Shown here piece after piece: positions 1-5,334 of a DNA stretch of 7,083 nucleotides (positions are counted from its first letter, which is position 1; each line of letters opens with the position of its first letter). A program made the position numbers and the translations under genes. The notes beneath the pieces are model-generated. The model did not search any database and was not told where the DNA came from. It was given only the letters and a program-made list of their open reading frames with translations. Origin of the DNA: JAWLCA01 sp050485905 (GTDB lineage Bacteria > Pseudomonadota > Alphaproteobacteria > Rhodobacterales > Rhodobacteraceae); assembly GCA_050485905.1 (NCBI GenBank), contig JBJHCH010000147.1, positions 1 to 7,083 on the forward strand, written 5' to 3'.

Positions 1-626
1 CGGCGTCCGCCGAGGCTGCCGCGTCAGCGGGTCCACCGTGGCGCTACGGCCGCATCGACGCGCGGTTCACGCTGATCGAGTACGCCGATTTGGAATGCCC
101 GTACTGCCAAGCCTACTTCCCCGTACTAAAGCGCTGGATCGACGCCAATCCCGACGTGAACTGGCAATGGCACCATCTGCCGCTGCCGATGCACGAACCA
201 GCCGCCACGCAATCGGCACGCCTGGCGGAATGCGTGGGGGAAACCGGCGGGCGGGAAGCGTTCTGGAACACCGTCGCCTGGATTTACCAACATACCCACG
301 GCGGCGGTCGGGGCCTGCCGCCCGGCATCCAGCCACCCGGCACGACACCCGAGCTGCGCGAATGCCTGACCAGCGCACGACCCGACGCCGTGATCCGGGC
401 ACAGGCCGAGGAAGCCACGCTGGCCGGCATCAGCGCGACCCCGATGCTGCGCGTGATCGACAACCACACCGGCCGGGCACTGTTGCTGGCGGGCGCCGTC
501 GAAGGCGACGCCTTGCTGTCGGCCGTCGATCTGCTGGCGTCATCGAGCGAAGAATCGACGATGACCGAAGCCCTGTCCGAGACCCCCGAGATGCCTGCTG
601 ACGACCTCAGCGACATGCCCAGGTAG
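1..626 (+). CDS. DsbA-like thioredoxin-fold protein of the ICE transfer region (5' partial)
   Basis: The reading frame is open to the left edge (first whole codon at 3) and ends with TAG at 624-626, leaving 207 visible residues. The true start and any signal peptide lie outside the window. The sequence I-E-Y-A-D-L-E-C-P-Y-C near visible residues 25-35 is the strand and active-site CxxC of DsbA-like thioredoxins (Cys32 and Cys35). A helical insertion rich in Trp and His follows. Near residue 146-147 the pair Thr-Pro (A-T-P-M-L) is the expected cis-proline loop. The tail (about 180-207) is acidic and low in complexity. The family forms or rearranges disulfides in the periplasm. In GI-type ICEs such a gene usually follows the VirB4-like transfer ATPase gene, so its likely clients are the cysteine-rich transfer proteins encoded from 4386 on. 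Whether it is an oxidase (DsbA) or an isomerase cannot be told from sequence. Confidence 0.88.
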   Translation, partial: ASAEAAASAGPPWRYGRIDARFTLIEYADLECPYCQAYFPVLKRWIDANPDVNWQWHHLPLPMHEPAATQSARLAECVGETGGREAFWNTVAWIYQHTHGGGRGLPPGIQPPGTTPELRECLTSARPDAVIRAQAEEATLAGISATPMLRVIDNHTGRALLLAGAVEGDALLSAVDLLASSSEESTMTEALSETPEMPADDLSDMPR

Positions 627-735
627 CCGCGATCCTCAAGGCTACGGCGCGGTTCCGATCGCGTTGATCGATCCAGTTCGCTCCGCATCCCTCGCGCGAA
701 CGTCCATCGTGTTCGATGGAGGATGCCAATCATCC

Positions 736-758
736 AAGCCCGATTTTCGGGCTTTCGT
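736..758 (+). terminator. Hairpin resembling an intrinsic terminator or attenuator in the radC leader
   Basis: AAGCCCGA (736-743) and TCGGGCTT (747-754) form a perfect 8-bp stem closed by a TTT loop. The T tract after it is short (TTT, then CG), so as a terminator it is weak. It could end the upstream transfer transcript, act as a conditional attenuator for radC, or simply be a helix of the leader RNA. Confidence 0.4.
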
Positions 759-795
759 CATCACGTCCCACGGGGGTCTCACCCCCGACAGGGAC

Positions 796-830
796 GGGAG
801 CCTCCGTTCATCCATCAAGGAGGCTATCCC
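796..830 (+). promoter_or_regulatory. Hairpin that sequesters the radC ribosome binding site
   Basis: GGGA-GCCTCC (796-805) pairs with GGAGGC-TA-TCCC (819-830): ten base pairs with a 2-nt TA bulge and a 13-nt loop. The strong Shine-Dalgarno AAGGAGG (817-823), 7 nt before the ATG at 831, lies almost wholly in the 3' arm. Translation of radC should therefore need this stem to open, a typical expression platform. The stem abuts the 765-795 hairpin with no gap, so the two could stack coaxially. Confidence 0.6.
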
Positions 831-1325
831 ATGAGTGCATCCAACAAGGTTGCCGATACCACAGCGCTCGCGCAGTACGCGAGCATTCAGGACGACCCGT
901 TGATCCGCGAGGCCATCCGCCTGCTGGAGAAACGCATCTTCAAGCGCAGCGCCAAGCTGTCCGGTCCCGACGGTGCGCGAGATTACCTGCGCCTGAAACT
1001 CGCGAGCGAAGCGCTTGAAGTTTTCGCCGTCCTGTTCCTCGACACGAAGCATCACGTCATTGCCTACGAGCCAATGTTCCACGGCACCATCGACGGCGCC
1101 AGCGTGTATCCCCGAGCGGTTCTCAAACGCGCGATCGAGCACAACTGCTCGGCGGTCATATTGGCGCACAACCACCCCTCGGGTGCGACCAAACCGAGCT
1201 ACTCCGACAAGGAGATCACGAGCCGTCTGCGATCGGTTCTGGAACTGGTGGATGTTCGCGTTCTGGACCATTTCATCGTCGGTAAAGGCAGACCCTTCTC
1301 CTTTGCGGAAGCCGGCTTGCTGTAG
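831..1325 (+). CDS. radC: Short RadC-family JAB/JAMM-domain protein of the ICE
   Basis: The 164-residue product is almost entirely the RadC JAB domain. His113-x-His115 in the motif H-N-H-P-S-G, followed after ten residues by Asp126, is the intact JAMM zinc signature H-x-H-x10-D. The stretches V-L-F-L-D-T-K (67-73), H-G-T-I-D-G-A-S-V-Y-P-R (84-95) and R-V-L-D-H-F-I-V-G (143-151) are typical RadC core. Chromosomal RadC is about 220 residues with an N-terminal helix-hairpin-helix DNA-binding part, which is absent here, as is usual for ICE and phage copies. The ATG at 831 is chosen for its AAGGAGG at good spacing; an in-frame ATG at 723 would translate through the structured leader and is unlikely. 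The role is unknown: the old DNA-repair assignment of RadC has been withdrawn, and a peptidase or DNA-processing role is inferred only from the fold. Confidence 0.92.
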   Translation: MSASNKVADTTALAQYASIQDDPLIREAIRLLEKRIFKRSAKLSGPDGARDYLRLKLASEALEVFAVLFLDTKHHVIAYEPMFHGTIDGASVYPRAVLKRAIEHNCSAVILAHNHPSGATKPSYSDKEITSRLRSVLELVDVRVLDHFIVGKGRPFSFAEAGLL

Positions 1326-1331
1326 TCCTTG

Positions 1332-1356
1332 AGGCGTCCCATGGGGCGCCTTTTTT
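1332..1356 (+). terminator. Intrinsic terminator of radC
   Basis: AGGCGTCC (1332-1339), loop CATG, GGGCGCCT (1344-1351) make an 8-bp stem with one G-T wobble, running straight into six T (1351-1356). It lies 7 bases after the radC stop. It should insulate the radC transcript from the chr operon. Confidence 0.88.
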
Positions 1357-1403
1357 CTGCCCTCATGAAATCACCTGGAACACGAGTGCCTGAAAGCAAC
1401 CCA

Positions 1404-1449
1404 TCTACATTTTTGTAGAAATTAATTCATAAATGATTTAATCTCTACA
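1404..1449 (+). promoter_or_regulatory. Candidate chr operator: three copies of TCTACA/TGTAGA
   Basis: TCTACA (1404-1409), 4 nt, TGTAGA (1414-1419) form a perfect palindrome. A third copy, TCTACA, stands at 1444-1449, 40 bases from the first copy and about four helical turns away on the same face. The middle copy overlaps the proposed -35 and the third covers the expected transcription start, a layout suited to repression. ChrB proteins of other chr operons are reported to act as chromate-responsive regulators, so ChrB is the natural candidate ligand. The assignment is inferred from position and symmetry. Confidence 0.55.
1413..1442 (+). promoter_or_regulatory. Promoter of chrBA
   Basis: TTGTAG (1413-1418) as -35 and TTTAAT (1437-1442) as -10 are 18 bases apart; the -10 matches TATAAT at five of six positions and the -35 only at its first three. 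The sequence from about 1402 to 1451 is strikingly AT-rich against the GC-rich surroundings. Initiation would fall at about 1449, three or so bases before the chrB ATG. Confidence 0.55.
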
Positions 1450-1451
1450 TC

Positions 1452-2390
1452 ATGAAGATGATCACCCTGGTTCTGTCCTTGCCCACCGAGAACGCCACAG
1501 CCCGGCAGCGGGTCTGGCGTGCCCTCAAGGCATCCGGCGCCGCCGTGCTGCGCGATGGCGTCTACCTGATGCCGGAACGCGAAGACTGCCGTGCCACCCT
1601 GGATGGGCTGGCCGCAGAGGTGCGCGAGGGAGGAGGAAGCGCCCACGTACTGCACATCGAAGAACCGGAGGGCGCGAACTTCGTCGCTCTGTTCGATCGC
1701 GGCGATGATTTCACCGCCTTGCTTGCCGAGGTGGCGCGAGTACGGGAGGCGCTGACCACCGAGACCGTTCAGGACACGCTCAAGCAGGTGCGCAAGCTGC
1801 GCAAGGTCTTCGCCAATCTGGCCGAAATCGACTTCTTCCCTGGCGAAGCGCAGCGGCAGACGGATAGCGCCCTCCGTGAACTGGAGCTGGCCTGTGCGCG
1901 GGCCTTGTCCCCGGACGAACCGCAGGCAGTGGACGGCGTGATCGAGCGCCTGGACCTGTCCGACTATCAGGGCCGTACCTGGGCAACACGGCGCCGTCCG
2001 TGGGTAGATCGCTTGGCCAGCGCCTGGCTGATCCGCCGCTTCATCGACCCACAGGCGCGGATTCTCTGGCTGGACAGTCCTGGCGATTGCCCGCCCGACG
2101 CGCTGGGCTTTGACTTCGATGGCGCCACCTTCAGCCACGTCGGTGGCCGCGTCACCTTCGAGGTACTGGCAGCCAGTTTCGGACTGGAACAGGCCGCCAT
2201 TGCGCGGCTCGGCCTGCTGGTGCATTGCCTCGATGTGGGTGGCATCCAGCCACCCGAAGCGGTCGGCATCGAGTGCGTGCTCGCCGGGCTGCGTGAAACC
2301 CTCACCCAAGACGATTCACTGCTGACTGCTGCATCCGCTGTCTTCGACGGGTTGCTCGCCAGCTTCGACAAAGGAGCAACCACAACGTGA
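1452..2390 (+). CDS. chrB: ChrB, chromate-responsive regulator
   Basis: The 312-residue product matches ChrB over its length. The N-terminal part has L-P-T-E-N-A-T (10-16) and R-V-W-R-A-L-K-A-S-G (20-29), then A-A-V-L-R-D-G-V-Y-L-M-P, the family hallmark. A helical linker covers about 90-150. The C-terminal domain shows D-R-L-A-S-A-W-L-I-R-R-F (187-198), F-D-F-D-G-A-T-F-S-H-V-G-G (220-232) and H-C-L-D-V-G-G-I-Q-P (258-267). Cysteines are at 46, 148, 213, 259 and 275; Cys259 next to His258 could be a ligand site, but this is inference. ChrB is needed for full chromate resistance in characterised operons and is thought to sense chromate. The ATG at 1452 gives the family's usual N-terminus but has no Shine-Dalgarno and lies just after the promoter, so translation is probably near-leaderless. 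It overlaps chrA by four bases. Confidence 0.93.
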   Translation: MKMITLVLSLPTENATARQRVWRALKASGAAVLRDGVYLMPEREDCRATLDGLAAEVREGGGSAHVLHIEEPEGANFVALFDRGDDFTALLAEVARVREALTTETVQDTLKQVRKLRKVFANLAEIDFFPGEAQRQTDSALRELELACARALSPDEPQAVDGVIERLDLSDYQGRTWATRRRPWVDRLASAWLIRRFIDPQARILWLDSPGDCPPDALGFDFDGATFSHVGGRVTFEVLAASFGLEQAAIARLGLLVHCLDVGGIQPPEAVGIECVLAGLRETLTQDDSLLTAASAVFDGLLASFDKGATTT

Positions 2391-3748
2391 CAAAAAGTCT
2401 GACGGAGGACGTCGTACTGGCGGCTCCACCCCCGGTCGGTTTTTGGGAAGCCTTTCGCCTCTGGCTGAAACTCGGTTTCATCGGCTTCGGCGGCCCCGCC
2501 GGACAGATCGCCCTCATGCACCGGGAGCTGGTCGAGCAACGCCGATGGATCAGCGAACGGCGCTTCCTGCATGCGCTCAACTACTGCATGCTGCTGCCGG
2601 GTCCAGAGGCGCAGCAACTGGCCACCTACATGGGCTGGCTCATGCACCGCACCTGGGGAGGCATCGTGGCGGGCACCTTGTTCCTGCTGCCTGGGCTGGG
2701 CTTCCTGATTCTGCTGTCGTGGCTCTACATCGCCTACGGCGACACGGCGCTGGTGGCCGGGCTGTTTTACGGCATCAAGCCCGCCATCACGGCGGTTGTC
2801 GTGCAGGCCGTGCATCGCATCGGCTCGCGCGCGCTCAAGGGCGGCGTGATGTGGGCCATTGCCGCAGCGGCCTTCGTGGCCATCTTCGCGCTGAACGTGC
2901 CATTCCCGTATATCGTCGCTGCCGCCGCCCTGACCGGCTATATCGGCGGGCGCATCACACCGGACAAGTTCAGAACTGGTGGCGGCCATTCGTCTTCGGC
3001 AGATAAATCCTATGGCCCGGCGCTGATCGATGACGATACGCCAACGCCCGAACACGCCCGATTCCGCTGGACCGGCCTGCTGCGCGTGGCCATCGCTGGA
3101 GTTCTGCTGTGGTTGATTCCAATGGCACTGCTCACGGCGGGCTATGGCTGGAATCACACCCTGACGCAGATGGGCTGGTTTTTCACCAAGGCGGCCCTGC
3201 TGACCTTCGGTGGCGCCTATGCAGTGCTGCCCTACATCTATCAGGGCGCGGTCGGTCACTACGCCTGGCTGACCCCGACGCAGATGATCGACGGCCTGGC
3301 GCTGGGAGAGGCCAATCCGGGGCCGCTGATCATGGTGGTCGCCTTCGTGGCTTTCGTCGGAGCCTACGTGCAGGCACTGTTCGGCCCGGACATGCTGTTC
3401 GTCGCCGGTGCGGTCGCGGCGGCGCTGGTGACTTGGTTCACCTTCCTGCCGTCTTTCATTTTCATTCTAGCCGGTGGCCCGCTCGTGGAATCGACCCATG
3501 ACAAGCTGCACTTCACGGCGCCGCTGACCGCGATCACGGCGGCGGTGGTCGGTGTGATCCTCAACCTGGCGGTGTTCTTCGCCTACCACGTGTTGTGGCC
3601 CGAGGGCCTGGCCGGACGCTTCGACTGGATGTCTGCGCTGATCGCGCTGGGAGCGGCAGTGGCACTGTTCCGCTTCAAACGCAGCGTCATCCAGGTCATC
3701 GCTGCCTGCGCTGTCGTGGGACTGATCCTGAGAACCTTGACCCTGTAA
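2387..3748 (+). CDS. chrA: ChrA, chromate efflux transporter (long-chain CHR family)
   Basis: The 453-residue membrane protein holds two homologous CHR halves. The first carries F-G-G-P-A-G-Q-I (34-41), Q-R-R-W-I (51-55) and L-L-P-G-P-E-A-Q-Q-L-A-T-Y (69-81). The second carries F-G-G-A-Y-A-V-L-P (274-282) and the matching A-N-P-G-P-L (309-314). A charged linker (about 190-228) separates them. Hydrophobic segments follow each signature and run to the C-terminus. Chromate enters cells through sulfate transporters, and ChrA pumps it out of the cytoplasm, probably driven by the proton gradient. The start is GTG at 2387, overlapping the chrB stop (GTGA); AAGGAG at 2371-2376 lies 10 nt upstream. 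This arrangement implies translational coupling and joint control from the promoter before chrB. Length and the chrB partner fit the long two-domain subgroup. The lineage cannot be set without a tree. Confidence 0.95.
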   Translation: MTKSLTEDVVLAAPPPVGFWEAFRLWLKLGFIGFGGPAGQIALMHRELVEQRRWISERRFLHALNYCMLLPGPEAQQLATYMGWLMHRTWGGIVAGTLFLLPGLGFLILLSWLYIAYGDTALVAGLFYGIKPAITAVVVQAVHRIGSRALKGGVMWAIAAAAFVAIFALNVPFPYIVAAAALTGYIGGRITPDKFRTGGGHSSSADKSYGPALIDDDTPTPEHARFRWTGLLRVAIAGVLLWLIPMALLTAGYGWNHTLTQMGWFFTKAALLTFGGAYAVLPYIYQGAVGHYAWLTPTQMIDGLALGEANPGPLIMVVAFVAFVGAYVQALFGPDMLFVAGAVAAALVTWFTFLPSFIFILAGGPLVESTHDKLHFTAPLTAITAAVVGVILNLAVFFAYHVLWPEGLAGRFDWMSALIALGAAVALFRFKRSVIQVIAACAVVGLILRTLTL

Positions 3749-3753
3749 GGCCA

Positions 3754-3815
3754 CCGCTCCAGGGTCGGGGCGGAAAGTTCAAGACTCCTATCAGTTCGGC
3801 GCCTTTGCTTTCCGC
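3754..3815 (+). repeat. Overlapping inverted repeats after chrA
   Basis: CCGCTCC (3754-3760) can pair with GGGGCGG (3767-3773), seven pairs including one wobble. A separate perfect 8-bp repeat, GCGGAAAG (3770-3777) with CTTTCCGC (3808-3815), encloses 30 bases that include the palindrome GGCGCC. The two share bases 3770-3773 and so exclude each other. Neither is followed by a T tract, so this is not a standard intrinsic terminator, although it is where the chr operon must end or read through. Confidence 0.45.
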
Positions 3816-3888
3816 TCTCTGAGACCAAACCCGAATAAAAGGGGGCACGCAGCATCTCGCTTTGTTGATGGCAGGAATCCCGTCTATC

Positions 3889-3914
3889 GGTTCGACTACT
3901 TGTGAGTATCGACC
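3889..3914 (+). promoter_or_regulatory. Imperfect inverted repeat before the PFL_4709-type gene
   Basis: The left arm 3889-3900 (GGTTCGACTACT) pairs with the right arm 3905-3914 (AGTATCGACC) over ten base pairs with two single-base bulges and a TGTG loop. It ends five bases before the ribosome binding site GGGAG (3919-3923). It could be an RNA hairpin controlling access to that site, or a protein operator for the transfer operon. I find no persuasive -35/-10 pair in 3749-3930; the best partial candidate is TTGTTG at 3862 with TATCGG at 3885. Confidence 0.4.
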
Positions 3915-3930
3915 CTACGGGAGCCATGCT

Positions 3931-4389
3931 ATGTCCCCACACCTTCAACGCGCCGAAGCGCTGCATTGCCGGACTCGGCGCCGCTCGGCGAATGCCTCGT
4001 ATGCGCTGGTCATGGCGTTGACCATGATGGCCCACGCCGCAGCGGCGGACGTCCGAGTGTTCACCGACCGGCATCACGCCATCGAGGCCCCCGCCGGCAT
4101 CTACGTCGTTGAGCTGGACGCGCCGGCCCGCATCGAAGCGGAGCTGGCCGCAAACCTCCCCGCCGATCCGGCGCAGGCGGCCGCAATCGTCCGGCAGCGC
4201 TTGCAGGATGGCGGCACGTCACTCCAAAGACGCCTGGCCGACGCCTACCAGGGCGTGACCGATGCCTGGAGCCTGGGCGTCACCAAGGTTCCCGCCGTGG
4301 TCGTCGATCGGCGCTACGTCGTCTACGGCGAAACCGACGTGTCACGCGCGCTGGCGCGCATCGAAGAATACCGGGGGACGCAGCCATGA
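3931..4389 (+). CDS. ICE transfer protein, PFL_4709 family (TIGR03757-type), periplasmic
   Basis: The 152-residue product has an arginine-rich N-terminus (14-18), a hydrophobic stretch (about 24-38) and small residues A-H-A-A-A-A-D, so it looks exported with cleavage near 37-39. The mature part runs from V-R-V-F-T-D (41-46) through E-L-D-A-P-A-R-I-E (61-69) to W-S-L-G-V-T-K-V-P-A-V-V-V-D (113-126) and Y-V-V-Y-G-E-T-D-V (129-137). V-P121 in V-T-K-V-P-A-V-V resembles the cis-Pro loop of thioredoxin folds, but there is no CxxC, so redox activity is not expected; a structural role in the secretion channel like TrbC/TraW proteins is my inference. ATG 3931 is chosen for GGGAG seven bases upstream; the frame also opens at TTG 3862 without a good site, and a later ATG at 4012 would keep a shorter signal. 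Its stop overlaps the next start (ATGA at 4386). Confidence 0.85.
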   Translation: MSPHLQRAEALHCRTRRRSANASYALVMALTMMAHAAAADVRVFTDRHHAIEAPAGIYVVELDAPARIEAELAANLPADPAQAAAIVRQRLQDGGTSLQRRLADAYQGVTDAWSLGVTKVPAVVVDRRYVVYGETDVSRALARIEEYRGTQP

Positions 4390-5324
4390 AGTTATCCCGC
4401 CGCGCATGGCGCACCGCCATGGCGTCCGTCCTGCTGGGCACTGCCGCCTCCGCCTTCGCGGTCAACACCGCCACCCTCACCGCTTCGGTGCTGTCGCCCG
4501 ATTGCCTGTCGTATCGCGTACAGGGCATTTGCTATTGGCTGTATTGCACGCTCACCGGCTGCACCGTGCGCACCTCGGTCAAGGTGCAGCACTACGTTCC
4601 CGATGCCGTCGTGTCGAGCTACTCGAATACCGGAGAGAACCCCTGGGTCGAAGTGCGTGCGATGAGCATGCCGAATCCCACTGCTCAGGGTGGCGGCGAC
4701 GGCACGACGAACGAGGAACACGAGAACAACCTCGCTAAGTTCAAGAACGCCGACGTGATCGGGCATCCCGGCGCGACCATCTTCGGTCAGTTCGTGAGCC
4801 AGTTGGGCTACTCCTGCGACGGCGCCGGCACGGCGTTCATGCCCTATTTGCTGAGCACGCTCGACACCGTGGCGTGGCGTTACAACATTCCCGAGTCCGT
4901 CTATCCCGAATCCCTGATTCCGGGAATGCGCGAAATCGGCACCCGCCTCGGGTTGAATCTTTGGGGCAACGTGTACCCGCGCGGAGGGTTCCTGCATCAC
5001 GTGGACGACTACAAGGCTGCGGCCGTCGTCGCCCAACGTGCCGGCGACATCGTGACCCGGCGCGGCCAGCTCCACGTCTATCAACCGCTGCTCGCCAACG
5101 CGAGCGCTGGCTACTGGCCGGCCGGTGCCCTGATGGAGAGCGATGCTTCCACCGGCAAATGGCAGGAGCTGACGCCGCGGTTGTCGTCGTCCTGCGCGGT
5201 CTTCCCGCACAACGATGTGCGCATCCAGGCTCAACGAGGCGACTACGCCTGGGCGCTCTGGCGCCCGTACTCCTGCTGCGAGCGGCGCGGCCAGGTGTTC
5301 CTGGGCAGCGTCGTATTCAACTGA
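4386..5324 (+). CDS. ICE transfer protein, PFL_4710 family (TIGR03756-type), TraU-like
   Basis: The 312-residue product starts with a clear signal peptide: R-R near 5-6, a hydrophobic core to about 22, then A-S-A-F-A with cleavage near residue 25. Cysteines are at 40, 49, 54, 59, 144, 270, 297 and 298, four of them clustered early and a Cys-Cys pair late. The central block W-G-N-V-Y-P-R-G-G-F (193-202), D-D-Y-K-A-A-A-V-V-A-Q-R-A-G-D (207-221) and G-Q-L-H-V-Y (227-232) is the TraU-like core. TraU of F-type systems is a periplasmic protein needed for DNA transfer, stabilised by disulfides. The even cysteine count and the DsbA-like gene at the left edge fit that. Translation is probably coupled to the gene before, whose stop it overlaps by four bases; the following gene begins 10 bases on. 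Confidence 0.9.
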   Translation: MKLSRRAWRTAMASVLLGTAASAFAVNTATLTASVLSPDCLSYRVQGICYWLYCTLTGCTVRTSVKVQHYVPDAVVSSYSNTGENPWVEVRAMSMPNPTAQGGGDGTTNEEHENNLAKFKNADVIGHPGATIFGQFVSQLGYSCDGAGTAFMPYLLSTLDTVAWRYNIPESVYPESLIPGMREIGTRLGLNLWGNVYPRGGFLHHVDDYKAAAVVAQRAGDIVTRRGQLHVYQPLLANASAGYWPAGALMESDASTGKWQELTPRLSSSCAVFPHNDVRIQAQRGDYAWALWRPYSCCERRGQVFLGSVVFN

Positions 5325-5334
5325 GGATCAACCT

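Larger units (their letters stand above)
676..830 (+). promoter_or_regulatory. Structured 5' leader of radC, candidate radC-type cis-regulatory RNA
   Basis: The 204 bases between the thioredoxin gene and radC contain a run of perfect or near-perfect inverted repeats. GTTCGC 676-681 pairs with GCGAAC 696-701. GCATCC 685-690 pairs with GGATGC 721-726, which crosses the first stem to make a pseudoknot. TCCATCG 703-709 pairs with CGATGGA 714-720. AAGCCCGA 736-743 pairs with TCGGGCTT 747-754. GTCCC plus CGGGGGT (765-777) pair with ACCCCCG plus GGGAC (781-795). The last stem, 796-805 with 819-830, includes the ribosome binding site. A conserved 'radC RNA motif' is known upstream of radC, integrase, methyltransferase and anti-restriction genes in proteobacteria, and gene context and layout fit it. 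I did not align to its covariance model. No convincing -35/-10 pair is visible, so transcription may come from upstream. Confidence 0.62.

Noticed and set aside
623..645. Hairpin GTAGCC (623-628) with GGCTAC (640-645) at the end of the thioredoxin gene
   Set aside because: The stem is only six base pairs, overlaps the stop codon and has no T tract; too weak to call a terminator.
723..830. N-terminal extension of RadC from an in-frame ATG at 723
   Set aside because: It would translate through the inverted-repeat leader. The ATG at 831 has a strong AAGGAGG at correct spacing and gives the usual short RadC.
1967..3259. A 430-codon open frame on the - strand across chrB and chrA
   Set aside because: It lies antisense to two well-recognised genes, its translation is rich in Arg, Gln and Gly with no known motif, and long antisense frames are expected in GC-rich coding DNA.
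3770..3815. Intrinsic terminator after chrA
   Set aside because: The inverted repeat is perfect, but its 30-base loop is long and no T tract follows, so it is listed as a repeat only.
1357..3930. chrBA carried by a transposon
   Set aside because: No transposase, terminal inverted repeat pair or matching direct repeats at the two ends could be found by eye.
4392..5234. A 280-codon - strand frame opposite the TraU-like gene
   Set aside because: It is a low-complexity shadow of a recognised gene, with no ribosome binding site or family motif.
5215..5334. Upstream extension of the PFL_4711-type gene from 5215
   Set aside because: It would overlap the previous gene by 110 bases and put 40 residues before a good signal peptide; ATG 5335 has its own ribosome binding site.
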